Made by a program: the position numbers and the translations under genes
Part shown: piece by piece, positions 18,467 through 27,483 of the stretch
Numbering within the stretch: the stretch's first letter is position 1
Layout: the number at the start of each line of letters is the position of its first letter
Notes under the pieces: generated by a model
What the model was told of the DNA's origin: nothing
The model's input: only the letters and a program-made list of their open reading frames with translations
The model's database searches: none
DNA from: Marisediminitalea lipolytica
Lineage (GTDB): Bacteria > Pseudomonadota > Gammaproteobacteria > Enterobacterales > Alteromonadaceae
Reading direction: 5' to 3'
NCBI RefSeq assembly: GCF_001758465.1
Contig: NZ_MJIC01000001.1
Span: 62,001 to 126,000, forward strand
Length of the DNA stretch: 64,000 nt

Positions 18467-19672
18467 TTAAAATCCTTTCTCTTTGCCCCAGGCGGCAATA
18501 ATTGCCCGCTCTTCTTCTGTCATATTGGTTTTATTTAAAAACGGCATGTCCCGCGTGACCGTGGTTCGGTTTACTAACTGGCGGCCCTGACGGGATATTT
18601 GCTCCCAGCTGTCAAACTTTACGCCCAGAGGCGCTACTTTAAATACCTCGTCGGTAGGGTTAGCAGCATGACAGCCAATGCAATGGGTTTGTACCAGCGT
18701 GTGAACCTGCTTATCCAGTGTACTTAGTGAAGACGGGGACGGGCTGGCTACCGTCGTAACCGCCACTGGTGCTTTAGGCCAGGACACCCACAGTGCGACA
18801 GCCAGCAAACCAAGCATACCGCTAATGAGCACTGCCGGACTGAACTTACCCACATGACGCAAATTGAAAAAATGCCTAATCCATGCAGATAGTGCCATAA
18901 TCGCCACCAATACCAGCCAGTTCTGCGGATGTTGGTAGGTCATCGGGTAATGGTTACTGATCATAATGAACAGGATCGGCAGGGTAAGGTAGTTATTATG
19001 CACCGAACGCAGTTTGGCACCCGCGCCCCAGGCTGGGTCCACCGGCTGTTTGGCGGCCACGGCATCGACCATTTTGCGCTGGGCAGGCATAATATTCAGC
19101 CAAACGTTAGCTACCATGATGGAGCCAATGAGTGCGCCCACATGAATGTACGCGCCGCGTCCGCTAAACCAGTGAGTGGCTAAGTAGCTTGCCACAACCA
19201 GCAAAGCGGTGAGGGCCAGGGCAAAGACTTTCGGATAGTTTGCCAGCGGTGAGCGGCAGGCTAACTCGTACAGCAAGACGCCGCCAGCCAACAAACCCAG
19301 GCCGCGGCCAATAGCCTCGCCTTCGGTGAGGTTCATGACGGCCGGGTCAATCAGGTAAGCCGACGCGGCAAAATAATACACAATGATCAGCAGGGCAAAG
19401 CCGCTCATCCAGGTGGAATAGGCCTCCCACTTAAACCAGTGCAGGGTTTTTGGCATTACCTCGGGACCATAAGCATATTTGCCTACTTCATAAAAACCAC
19501 CACCGTGTACGGCCCATAAATCCCCTTTAATGCCTTTTTGTTTTTTCCATTCCGGTGGTGTTTCCAGACTGTTATCCAGCCAGATAAAGTAAAACGAAGC
19601 GCCAATCCAGGCGATGCCAGCAATGACATGGAACCAGCGGACAAATAATGAGAGCCAATCAAGCCACGGCAT
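18467..19672 (-). CDS. puuD: Urate hydroxylase PuuD, membrane type with cytochrome c domain
   Basis: Oxidises urate to 5-hydroxyisourate, passing electrons to a fused c-type haem rather than oxygen directly. 401 residues: an N-terminal membrane domain (about residues 1-300, seven or eight hydrophobic segments) and a C-terminal cytochrome c domain with CIGCH near residue 335 and a likely axial Met in the RDMPF segment. Last gene of the xdhA-xdhB-xdhC-uraD-uraH-guaD-puuD operon, two bases after guaD. UraH and UraD, encoded upstream, process its unstable product. Confidence 0.92.
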   Translation of the reverse strand: MPWLDWLSLFVRWFHVIAGIAWIGASFYFIWLDNSLETPPEWKKQKGIKGDLWAVHGGGFYEVGKYAYGPEVMPKTLHWFKWEAYSTWMSGFALLIIVYYFAASAYLIDPAVMNLTEGEAIGRGLGLLAGGVLLYELACRSPLANYPKVFALALTALLVVASYLATHWFSGRGAYIHVGALIGSIMVANVWLNIMPAQRKMVDAVAAKQPVDPAWGAGAKLRSVHNNYLTLPILFIMISNHYPMTYQHPQNWLVLVAIMALSAWIRHFFNLRHVGKFSPAVLISGMLGLLAVALWVSWPKAPVAVTTVASPSPSSLSTLDKQVHTLVQTHCIGCHAANPTDEVFKVAPLGVKFDSWEQISRQGRQLVNRTTVTRDMPFLNKTNMTEEERAIIAAWGKEKGF

Positions 19673-19674
19673 GG

Positions 19675-20967
19675 TTAAACCTCCTGTTGTTGGTATTGTG
19701 GCTGACCAGCCACGTAAGTTGCCACTGTGGCACGGTCATCACCGAGCATGGTCAGGGCAAAAAGGGTATCCTCGCAGGTGCTGTCGGCGCCGATACGAAG
19801 CTGACTAAGCGGGTCGAACCGCGGATTAATCACCACAAAGTCGGCGTCACTGCCAGGATTTAAGTTACCAATCCGGTCGTTTAATCCCAGACTCACCGCT
19901 GCGCCCTGGGTGAGCATATAAAAGCCTTGCAGCGAGGACAGATTGTAGTTACGCAACTGGCAGATTTTATAGGCCTCGCCCAGTGTTTTAAGCAGATTAA
20001 AGCTGGTGCCGCCGCCAACGTCAGTCGCCAGCGTAACCGGCACGCCAAACTCATCGGCTTTGGCCATATCAAACAAACCGCTGCCTAAAAACAGGTTTGA
20101 GGTTGGGCAGAAGGCCGCCACGGCACCACTGTCGGCCATGCGTTGCCACTCACTGTCGGATAAGTGAATGCAGTGGCCGTAAACCGCGCGGGGGCGCAGC
20201 ATATGGTATTTTTCATATACCGCTAAGTAGTCCTGACACTCCGGGTATAGCGTCTTTACCCAGGCAATTTCATCGTGATTCTCAGACAGGTGAGTCTGTA
20301 TAAACACATCATCATACTGCTGCGCGAGTTCGCCAAGCGCGGCCATTTGCTCGCGGGTGCTGGTGGGCGCAAAGCGTGGGGTTAACGCGTAATAATTCCG
20401 GCCTTTGCCATGCCACTGTTCAATCAGTTCTGCACTATCGCGCTGGGCGGATTCAGGCGTATCCTGCAACCATTCAGGGCAGTGTCTGTCCATGCAAACC
20501 TTGCCGGCCACCGTTAGCATATTGCGCGCGCTGGCGGCTCTGAATAATGCTTCGGTAGATACTTTATGCACGCTGGAGTAAACCAGTCCGGTAGTGGTGC
20601 CGTTTTTCAGGCATTCGGTTAAAAATACCTCGGCCATTTGCGCGGCCAGTGTTTCATCTTCAAAGCGGCGTTCCGTGGGAAAGGTAAAGTTATCCAGCCA
20701 GGTCAGCAGCTGTTCGCCATAGCTGGCGATAATCTCAGTTTGTGGAAAATGCAGGTGGGTATCAATTAACCCCGGAATGATTACCTTGCCGCTGTAATCC
20801 ACAATCCCGGCATCAGGATATTGTGCTTTTAGCGTCGAAAAGTCGCCAATATCGCTAATCTTGCCGTCTTCAATCAGCAATCCTCCGTCGGCAAAGCTTT
20901 GCAGACCGGCATGATACTGAGTCGTGGCGGTGGGGTAATGATGAATGGCCCCTCGAATTAATTGCAT
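19675..20967 (-). CDS. guaD: Guanine deaminase
   Basis: Zinc amidohydrolase converting guanine to xanthine, the substrate of the XDH encoded upstream. About 430 residues; metal motif HLHFPQTEI, the family signature GEQLLTWLDNFTFPTE, a second His in QTHLSEN, GHCIHLSDSEW, and the metal Asp in LATDVGGGTSFNLL. I chose ATG 20967; a GTG at 20976 overlapping the uraH stop by one base is possible and would favour translational coupling. Cytoplasmic. Confidence 0.93.
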   Translation of the reverse strand: MQLIRGAIHHYPTATTQYHAGLQSFADGGLLIEDGKISDIGDFSTLKAQYPDAGIVDYSGKVIIPGLIDTHLHFPQTEIIASYGEQLLTWLDNFTFPTERRFEDETLAAQMAEVFLTECLKNGTTTGLVYSSVHKVSTEALFRAASARNMLTVAGKVCMDRHCPEWLQDTPESAQRDSAELIEQWHGKGRNYYALTPRFAPTSTREQMAALGELAQQYDDVFIQTHLSENHDEIAWVKTLYPECQDYLAVYEKYHMLRPRAVYGHCIHLSDSEWQRMADSGAVAAFCPTSNLFLGSGLFDMAKADEFGVPVTLATDVGGGTSFNLLKTLGEAYKICQLRNYNLSSLQGFYMLTQGAAVSLGLNDRIGNLNPGSDADFVVINPRFDPLSQLRIGADSTCEDTLFALTMLGDDRATVATYVAGQPQYQQQEV

Positions 20968-20975
20968 TGTTGTCA

Positions 20976-21299
20976 CTAGCTACCCCGGTAACTGCTAAAA
21001 CCAAATGGCGAAATCAGTAGTGGCACATGGTAATGGCCACCGTCTTCAGTCATTTCAAAATGGATATCCACAAAGGGGTAAAAAGACTGGCCATATTGAC
21101 CAATGAGGTAGTCCTTGCAGGCAAAACGCACCTGGTAGGTGCCTTCGGCAAAGGTTATTCCGGGCCACTCTTTACAGCGGCCATCGCTGTTGGTGGTAGC
21201 GGTTACCTGGCTGCCATCCGGACAGGTCAGAGTAACCGGTATGCCGGCGACCGGCGTACCAGAGGTAGTATCAAGTACGTGGCTGGATAAACTAATCAT
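20976..21299 (-). CDS. uraH: 5-Hydroxyisourate hydrolase
   Basis: Transthyretin-like enzyme of 107 residues that opens the ring of 5-hydroxyisourate to OHCU. It shows the family's N-terminal HVLDTTSGTPVAG and the C-terminal YRGS tetrapeptide, which carries part of the active site. There is no signal peptide, so it is cytoplasmic. It overlaps uraD by four bases. Together with PuuD and UraD it gives stereospecific allantoin. Confidence 0.95.
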   Translation of the reverse strand: MISLSSHVLDTTSGTPVAGIPVTLTCPDGSQVTATTNSDGRCKEWPGITFAEGTYQVRFACKDYLIGQYGQSFYPFVDIHFEMTEDGGHYHVPLLISPFGFSSYRGS

Positions 21300-21826
21300 G
21301 AAGTGGCTTCCTGTGTTGTTGGGTCACTTAATCCTTTGGTCAGTCGCAACAGGGTAATTTTAATTTGTTCTGCCGCTGCATTGGCGAGCTCTGTGGCGGT
21401 GTCATTAGGTAAGCGCTTTGAAAGTGCATCAAGCATGGTATCGGCGCTTAACCCGGTCGCGCAGATAATAAAAATAAAGCCGTGTCGGTTGAGATATTCA
21501 TGATTCAACCGGTGCAGTGATTCCAGGGTTTCCTCGCTGGCTACGGCAGTGCCTTGCTGCTCAGCGGCGGCGGTGTGTTTAGTGTTGGCAAATTTTGCCC
21601 GTAAACTGTTTACGTCACCAATCATAGGATGGGCTTCAAATGCCTCGCGATAATCTGCTTCGGCCAGTGATTGCCATACTTCGACAGCCTGGCTGTAAAC
21701 CATTTCTGCCGACGCATAAGGCCGGGCCGCGACCATTGCGTTAACCCAACGCCGGGCTGCACAGGTGGTTTCAAACCAGTCACAGGCAGCCTTGTCGTCC
21801 AACTGATTGAGCTCATCGAGAGTCAT
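21296..21826 (-). CDS. uraD: OHCU decarboxylase
   Basis: Converts 2-oxo-4-hydroxy-4-carboxy-5-ureidoimidazoline to S-allantoin. 176 residues, close to the family length. The catalytic His lies in HPMIGDV (near residue 65; HPRIG-type motif), followed by SLRAKF and the conserved RLNHEYLNRHGFIFIICATG block. Start ATG 21826 has GAGGAA upstream and overlaps the xdhC end by 14 bases. It links the urate-oxidising step to PuuE allantoinase across the divergent promoter. Confidence 0.94.
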   Translation of the reverse strand: MTLDELNQLDDKAACDWFETTCAARRWVNAMVAARPYASAEMVYSQAVEVWQSLAEADYREAFEAHPMIGDVNSLRAKFANTKHTAAAEQQGTAVASEETLESLHRLNHEYLNRHGFIFIICATGLSADTMLDALSKRLPNDTATELANAAAEQIKITLLRLTKGLSDPTTQEATS

Positions 21827-22679
21827 GGGATAATTCCTCGTTTGTTAACCGGGCGCTCTGCACTGATGACGGTGGTGCTATTTTGTGCAGGCGTTGAATA
21901 ATTTGCGCGCTCACCGAAATTGCGACTTCAATGGGCAGCTTGCCGGGGATCGCGGAAAGGCCGATGGGCGTGTAAAACCGACTTAGCTGCTGCTCGTTAA
22001 ACCCCTTCGCCTGCAGACGATGGACAAAACGTTTCGCTTTGGTTTGCGAGCCTATCATGCCCACGTAGGGCAATTGGGGCTGTTTAAGGGCTTTTTCAGC
22101 CAGCTCAAAATCCAGCTGGTGATCGTGGGTCATAATTACCACCCAGCTGCCTGCCGGCAGCAGCGGGATTTCGCCAGCGGGTTCATCATCACATAAAAAC
22201 TGCACGTTGGCCGCAAGGGGCTGCGTCGGCGTCAGCGCTTCGCGATTATCAATCCAGCGAACCGACAAGGGCAGTTGAGCCAGAATCGGCACCAGTGCCT
22301 GGGCAACGTGGCCGGCACCAAACAATGCCAGGACCTGGCGATGACTCACATGAGTTTCAATGAGCAATTTAACCGCACCGCCGCAGCACTGGCCCAGAGT
22401 ACTGGCCAGCGGAAAGCTGTGCACAGCCTGCTGATTCTGGCTGCTGTTAACGCTTTGTACCAATGCTTCACGGGCCAGCTCGATTGCCTTAAATTCAAGG
22501 TGTCCGCCGCCGATGGTGTCGTACTGGCGATCAGCGGTTACCACCATTTTGGTTCCCTGATCCCGTGGTGTCGAACCAGCACTGGCAATAACGGTGATGA
22601 GAGCATAACCCTCGGCTATCTGTTCGCAGTAGCTAATGGCTTCAAACCACCGGCGTACCTGCCATTTTTCGTTATGCAT
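21813..22679 (-). CDS. xdhC: Xanthine dehydrogenase accessory protein XdhC
   Basis: Chaperone that binds and inserts the sulphurated molybdenum cofactor into XdhB. 288 residues from ATG 22679, which has GAGGAG just upstream and follows the xdhB stop by one base; ATG 22703 would extend eight residues into xdhB. An N-terminal XdhC/CoxI domain includes the conserved STPRDQGTKM and a CCGG motif (QCCGGAV near residue 100). The C-terminal Rossmann domain includes ALFGAGHVAQAL and YVGMIGSQTKAKR. Confidence 0.93.
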   Translation of the reverse strand: MHNEKWQVRRWFEAISYCEQIAEGYALITVIASAGSTPRDQGTKMVVTADRQYDTIGGGHLEFKAIELAREALVQSVNSSQNQQAVHSFPLASTLGQCCGGAVKLLIETHVSHRQVLALFGAGHVAQALVPILAQLPLSVRWIDNREALTPTQPLAANVQFLCDDEPAGEIPLLPAGSWVVIMTHDHQLDFELAEKALKQPQLPYVGMIGSQTKAKRFVHRLQAKGFNEQQLSRFYTPIGLSAIPGKLPIEVAISVSAQIIQRLHKIAPPSSVQSARLTNEELSHDSR

Positions 22680-22680
22680 T

Positions 22681-25008
22681 TTAAGCCTCTCCTCGCAGTG
22701 CATTAATGGCCATCAGCACCTTTTCAGGTGTGGCCGGTGCTGGCAGAGCGGGGTCTTGCTGATAATCTGCAACACTGGCGATGGCATCCTTAATTGCACA
22801 CCATACAGAAATCGCCAGCATAAACGGCGGTTCGCCTACGGCTTTGGAATGATAGATGCTGTCTTCGGCATTGGGGCGATCGAACAGGGCAACATTAAAA
22901 TGATCCGGGGTATCGCCAATCGCCGGTATTTTGTAGGTCGCCATATTATTGGAAATTAACCGGCCGCTATCATCCCAACGTAAATCTTCACTGGTGAGCC
23001 AGCCCATGCCCTGAATAAATCCCCCTTCAATCTGACCCCGATCAATAGCCGGATTTAAACTGGTGCCCACATCGTGCAGGATATCGACTTTATCCAGTGT
23101 GTATTCGCCGGTCAGGGTATCCACGCTAACCTCGGCACCAGCCGCGCCGTTGGCAAAATAAAAGAACGGACGTCCGCTGCCGGTGTCCCGGTCATAGAAA
23201 ATCTTGGGCGTGCGATAGTAGCCGGTGGCTGACAGTGAAATCCGCGCCATGTAGGCGTTTTGGATCAGCTGGGTAAAGGGCAGGGAGTGGCCGCCTGCCA
23301 TGACGTGACCATTGGCAAATATTACCTCATCGGCGGTAACGTTAAATTCTTCGGAAAACAGCGCAGCGAGACGCTCTTTAATGGTAATACAGGCATTTTG
23401 TGCCGCTTTACCGTTGAGATCAGTACCACTGGAAGCCGCTGTTGGCGAGGTGTTTGGCACTTTGTCGGTGCGGGTCGAGGTGACTTCGATATTATCCAGC
23501 GTTACGCCAAATTCGTGGGCGACAATCTGGCCAATTTTGGTGTGCAGACCCTGGCCCATTTCGGTACCACCGTGATTGACCTGAATACTGCCATCAGTGT
23601 AAATATGAATGAGCGCACCGGCCTGATTGAGATGCTTAGCGGTAAAAGATATGCCAAATTTTACCGGTGTCAGCGCCAGTCCTTTTTTGATTATCGGGCT
23701 TTGTGCATTGTAAGCGCGAATTTGTTCGCGGCGCTGCCAGTATTCGCTGTCTGCTTCCAGCTTAGCAATGATATCGGCCAGGATATCCTGTTCCAGCGGC
23801 ATCCCATAGGGCGTAGTCATGCCGTTTTGTGGACCGTACAGGTTAAGCTTGCGCACGGTGAGTGGATCCAGCCCGGTTTTTCGCGCCACCACATCCATCA
23901 TCTGCTCAGCCACAATAAGCCCCTGAGGTCCGCCGAAACCGCGAAAAGCGGTGTGCGAAACCATATTGGTTTTTAACCGGTGGCCGACCACGTGGGTATC
24001 ACCCAACTGGTAGGCGTTATCCACATGAAACATGGCGCGGTCGACGATGGCATCAGATAAATCCGGTGAGTGTCCGCAGTTGCCAGACACGGTTATTTTA
24101 GCCCCGAGCATTTTGCCTTGCTCGTTAAAAGCGATGGCGTAGTCATTTTCAAAGGGGTGACGTTTGCCTGTGACCTGCATATCCATCATCCGCGGCAGGC
24201 GCATTTTAACGGCGCGCCTGGTGCGTAAAGCAAATACCGCAGCCAGACACGCCCATTGGGCTGCCTGGGATTCCTTGCCACCAAAACCACCGCCCATCCG
24301 GCGCATATCCACTGCTACCCGGTGTAATTTTACGTCGAGTACTTCGGCTACCAGTTTTTGTACTTCACTGGGGTGCTGGCTGGAGGTAAAAATACTCATG
24401 CGATCCTCTTCTTCGGGGATCGCCAGGCTGACCTGACCTTCCAGGTACATATGTTCCTGGCCGCCAACGGATAAGTGCCCGGAAGCCGTGAGCGGAGCAT
24501 GGTTAAAAGTGGCTTCCACATCACCACGGCCAAATTCGTGCGTGGGCCGGACTTTGCTGTCGGCGGCGAGGGCGGCTTCTGTGGTCAGCAGCGGTTCGGA
24601 CTGACTAAAACGCATTTGAGCACGGGTTGCGGCAATACGGGCCTGCTCCTCAGTTTCGGCCAGTACCGCAAACACCGGCTGACCATGGAATTTGACTTCT
24701 TTATCCAGCAGGATTGGGTCGCCGCCAAACACGGCCCCGATATCGGTATGGCCAGGAATATCGTCGATGGTGATCACATCAATAACGCCGGGTGATTGCC
24801 AGACACTGCTGAGATCCAGCGCTTCCAGCTGACCGCTGGTAACGTTAGTGACGCCTACACTGGCATAGCAAAGCGAGTCTGGCGCAGGGATATCATCCAC
24901 GTAGCGGGCGCTGCCAGAAACTTGTCTGATAGCACTTTCGTGCTTTTCTGAGCGTAGCAGTGGTGATGTGTCTGCTTTATTGATCGGTTGTTCGACTAAT
25001 TTACGCAT
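22681..25008 (-). CDS. xdhB: Xanthine dehydrogenase, molybdopterin-binding subunit
   Basis: Catalytic large subunit (775 residues) oxidising hypoxanthine and xanthine to urate. The N-terminal aldehyde oxidase/XDH hammerhead domain (about 25-135) is followed by the molybdenum-binding domains. Recognisable blocks are RMGGGFGGKE, FRGFGGPQG, GGTEMGQGLHTK and a C-terminal KAVGEPPF, which includes the catalytic Glu region. It overlaps xdhA by eight bases. Works with XdhA in the cytoplasm and depends on XdhC. Confidence 0.96.
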   Translation of the reverse strand: MRKLVEQPINKADTSPLLRSEKHESAIRQVSGSARYVDDIPAPDSLCYASVGVTNVTSGQLEALDLSSVWQSPGVIDVITIDDIPGHTDIGAVFGGDPILLDKEVKFHGQPVFAVLAETEEQARIAATRAQMRFSQSEPLLTTEAALAADSKVRPTHEFGRGDVEATFNHAPLTASGHLSVGGQEHMYLEGQVSLAIPEEEDRMSIFTSSQHPSEVQKLVAEVLDVKLHRVAVDMRRMGGGFGGKESQAAQWACLAAVFALRTRRAVKMRLPRMMDMQVTGKRHPFENDYAIAFNEQGKMLGAKITVSGNCGHSPDLSDAIVDRAMFHVDNAYQLGDTHVVGHRLKTNMVSHTAFRGFGGPQGLIVAEQMMDVVARKTGLDPLTVRKLNLYGPQNGMTTPYGMPLEQDILADIIAKLEADSEYWQRREQIRAYNAQSPIIKKGLALTPVKFGISFTAKHLNQAGALIHIYTDGSIQVNHGGTEMGQGLHTKIGQIVAHEFGVTLDNIEVTSTRTDKVPNTSPTAASSGTDLNGKAAQNACITIKERLAALFSEEFNVTADEVIFANGHVMAGGHSLPFTQLIQNAYMARISLSATGYYRTPKIFYDRDTGSGRPFFYFANGAAGAEVSVDTLTGEYTLDKVDILHDVGTSLNPAIDRGQIEGGFIQGMGWLTSEDLRWDDSGRLISNNMATYKIPAIGDTPDHFNVALFDRPNAEDSIYHSKAVGEPPFMLAISVWCAIKDAIASVADYQQDPALPAPATPEKVLMAINALRGEA

Positions 25009-26443
25009 AAGTTGGCACCCGGGTAGTGGCTAAAAGTTCAGACTGAGTTTCAAACCAGAAACGTTGCCAGAGATTGGCCAGCAGTTGTTTACGGTAGGCC
25101 GCACTGGCACGCACATCGTCAATAGGCGAGAACGCTTCACTCAGCAGTTGCATGCCAAGCTGGCGGGTACTTTGGTCCTGCCAGAGTTTACCCGTGAGCT
25201 GTTGCTCCAGCGCCTTACAGCTGACTGGCGTGGCTGCCACACCACCAAAACCAGAGGTCAGGCGGGTAACGATGCCGTCTTGCAATGTCACTGTAAATAC
25301 CGCGCACACGGCTGAAATGTCATCTTCATGGCGTTTGGAGACTTTATAAGCTTTTACCTGACAATCTGCCTGCTGCGCCGGGAAATGAATGGCGCTAATC
25401 CATTCTTTGTCTGCCAGCAAGGTCTGGCGGTAGCCGGTAAAGAATTCCCGTGCCGCAACGTGGCGGTACTGACTGCCGTTGTCAATGATGACGTTGGCAT
25501 TCAAGGCCAGCAGCACCGGTGGCATATCGCCGATAGGTGACGCATTGGCAACATTGCCCCCCAGGGTGGCCTGGTTTCTTATTGGTAGTGACGCGAAGCG
25601 TTCGATAAGTTCGTGTAAAGCCGGAAACTGTTGGCTGAGCACGGCTGCAATATCATTCAGCGGCAGTGCTGCGCCAACGGTAATGCCGTTACGATCCAGG
25701 GTCAGTTCACGGCATTCCTTAACCCGGCTGGTGCTGATTAAGGTCGGCAGGGGTTTTAACTGTTGGGTATACTCCAGGGATAAATCCGTACTGCCTGCCA
25801 CCAGTCTTGCGTCGGCATGTTCGCTGAGTAACAGAGCCATGGCTTCACGGGTTTCGGGTAAATAAACGTTGTTCAGTGCCGGCAGGGTTTGTTCCCGGGC
25901 AATATCCTTAAGCTGCTCCAGGGTGACAGCTTCAAGGGCGCTAAATTTATCTTCGGTGCGGTGCGCGCAGCTTTCCATGGTGGCGGCAATAATAGGACGG
26001 TAGCCGGTACAGCGGCACAGGTTGCCTGACAGTGCGGTGTTAACGGTTTCACGATCGGCGGTTTTGTCGCTGTGATAAAGAGCAAACATCGACATCACAA
26101 AACCCGGCGTGCAAAAACCGCACTGACTACCGTGATGGTCGACCAAAGCCTGTTGTACCGGATGCAGCGATTTACCGTCACTAAGATGTTCAACGGTAAT
26201 GAGCTGCTTGCCGTGCAGCGCAGCCATTAACGTAATGCAACTATTGACGCTGCGGTAAGATATGCCTGCCTGAGAGGGCGATATTTCACCAAGAACGACC
26301 GTGCATGCACCACAATCGCCCGCGGCACATCCTTCCTTGCTGCCTTTTAACGCTTTCTGCTCGCGCAAATATTGCTGAACAGACACTTCTGCCACACTCT
26401 CTTCAAGCGTAACTAATTCATTATTAAGTAAAAATTTTATCAT
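25001..26443 (-). CDS. xdhA: Xanthine dehydrogenase, iron-sulphur/FAD subunit
   Basis: Electron-transfer small subunit, 480 residues from ATG 26443 (MIKFLLNNELV); an upstream ATG at 26482 would add 13 unlikely residues. Plant-type [2Fe-2S] motif CAAGDCGACTVVLG (near residue 40), second cluster motifs CGFCTPGF and CRCTGYRP, then an FAD domain (about 175-400) with LGGNVANASPIGD. First gene of the seven-gene operon. A RutR-like palindrome and a -24-like box lie about 60-80 bases upstream. Confidence 0.95.
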   Translation of the reverse strand: MIKFLLNNELVTLEESVAEVSVQQYLREQKALKGSKEGCAAGDCGACTVVLGEISPSQAGISYRSVNSCITLMAALHGKQLITVEHLSDGKSLHPVQQALVDHHGSQCGFCTPGFVMSMFALYHSDKTADRETVNTALSGNLCRCTGYRPIIAATMESCAHRTEDKFSALEAVTLEQLKDIAREQTLPALNNVYLPETREAMALLLSEHADARLVAGSTDLSLEYTQQLKPLPTLISTSRVKECRELTLDRNGITVGAALPLNDIAAVLSQQFPALHELIERFASLPIRNQATLGGNVANASPIGDMPPVLLALNANVIIDNGSQYRHVAAREFFTGYRQTLLADKEWISAIHFPAQQADCQVKAYKVSKRHEDDISAVCAVFTVTLQDGIVTRLTSGFGGVAATPVSCKALEQQLTGKLWQDQSTRQLGMQLLSEAFSPIDDVRASAAYRKQLLANLWQRFWFETQSELLATTRVPTYA

Positions 26444-26500
26444 CCTGAGCTCCGGGCCTCTGTGGCGGGCGATTTCACGCATACCATACCGGAATTGTTA

Positions 26501-26524
26501 TTCAAAAAGTAGACCAGATGGTCA
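26501..26524 (-). promoter_or_regulatory. xdhA promoter: RutR-like operator over a -24 box
   Basis: Minus strand CTGGTCTACTTTTTGAA (26501-26517) fits a -24/-12 promoter with -12 GA instead of GC. Its TGGTC is part of the palindrome AGACCA-GA-TGGTCA (26511-26524). The palindrome is well supported; the sigma-54 reading is weaker here than at the sister promoters. Confidence 0.6.
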
Positions 26525-26644
26525 GTTTTTATTGTTAAAGAATGGAAAATGAACCCCTTATCTGCTGCTACCGCACTGATATGTCGTTGAATTCAGGCTA
26601 TTTCACAACCGTGGGCGTGACGGAGGCCAGCAGCATTTGTGGAC
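26525..26644. other. Centre of the xdhA/tetR divergent intergenic region
   Basis: The gene-free stretch 26444-26823 is about 380 bases. The operators near each end are listed separately. In this central part I see no open frame, no good NtrC-like site and no terminator. Confidence 0.4.
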
Positions 26645-26691
26645 TGACCACTTAGTCATAAAAAAAGTGACTAAATGGTCAGGAAATTGCT
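26645..26691 (+). promoter_or_regulatory. tetR-puuE promoter: two RutR-like sites and a sigma-54 promoter
   Basis: TGACCA-CT-TAGTCA (26645-26658) and TGACTA-AA-TGGTCA (26668-26681) are two adjacent imperfect copies of TGACCA-N2-TGGTCA, 23 bases centre to centre. ATGGTCAGGAAATTGCT (26675-26691) matches the -24/-12 pattern with TTGCT at exact spacing and uses the second site's TGGTCA as its -24. The regulator gene would therefore control itself by blocking a sigma-54 promoter. Confidence 0.7.
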
Positions 26692-26823
26692 GTAAATGAG
26701 TGTAAAGCCTGAGACAAGGCTGGCTGAAAATGACAAGATAGTGAACGACATAGTGCTTTGATGCGTTGTCAGGCTGAGTTATCACCGGCTGTCTGGTCAA
26801 AATTCGAGATAAAAAGGAACACA

Positions 26824-27483
26824 GTGTTAATGGTGAGCAAATCAAAAATGGACGGTAGTATCGGTGCCAAGAATAAGCAAAAAATTCTTGCTGCCGCTGA
26901 AAAGGCTTTCGCAACTTATGGTTTTAAAGGTACCTCTGTGCAACAGATTGCCGATGAAGCTGAATTACCAAAAACCAATATTCTGTATTACTTCAAATCC
27001 AAACAGGGGCTGTATGCAGCTTTGCTACAGGACATTATGTCATTGTGGAACTCGCGGTTTGATCAGGTGACTGAAAATGATGACCCGGCAGAGTCGCTGG
27101 CCGACTATATCAATGACAAAATGACCATGTCCCGGACACATCCCCAGGCCTCTAAAATCTTTGCCATGGAAGTGCTCAACGGCGCACCTTACCTGCATAA
27201 ATACTTTCGCAGTGAGCATGTGGCCTGGACCGATGGGCGCATCGAAATTCTTAATCACTGGATAAAACAGGGCAAAATGAAAGCGGTAGATCCGCAATAT
27301 TTGCTATTTAACATCTGGGCCTGCACCCAGCATTATGCTGACTTCTCTTCTCAGATCACCAGTTTGCGTGGCAAAGCGATGAAACGCGCCGATTTTGACG
27401 AAGCCACCAGACAGTTGATTCAGCTAGTGCTATCGGGCTGCGGTTTATCCGTTCCGAAAAAATATCAGGAGTCAGCAGAATGA
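26824..27483 (+). CDS. TetR-family regulator, RutR-like
   Basis: About 219 residues. An N-terminal helix-turn-helix (about residues 18-65, with FKGTSVQQIADEA and TNILYYFKSKQGLY) precedes a ligand-binding domain with the RutR-type blocks HPQASKIFAMEVLNGAP and WACTQHYADF. E. coli RutR binds TTGACCA-N2-TGGTCAA and releases it on uracil or thymine. Six matching palindromes sit in the purine promoters here, so this protein is probably their repressor, sensing a purine or pyrimidine. GTG 26824 follows AAGGA closely; ATG 26830 is the alternative. The stop overlaps the puuE start by four bases. Confidence 0.85.
   Translation: MLMVSKSKMDGSIGAKNKQKILAAAEKAFATYGFKGTSVQQIADEAELPKTNILYYFKSKQGLYAALLQDIMSLWNSRFDQVTENDDPAESLADYINDKMTMSRTHPQASKIFAMEVLNGAPYLHKYFRSEHVAWTDGRIEILNHWIKQGKMKAVDPQYLLFNIWACTQHYADFSSQITSLRGKAMKRADFDEATRQLIQLVLSGCGLSVPKKYQESAE

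Noticed and set aside
23260..23976. Open frame of 238 codons on the plus strand opposite xdhB
   Set aside because: It lies wholly within the well-supported xdhB gene in an antisense frame, has no recognisable domain and no good start signal.
26758..26823. Longer N-terminus for the TetR regulator from TTG 26758
   Set aside because: It adds 22 residues without resemblance to the family; AGGA lies just before GTG 26824.
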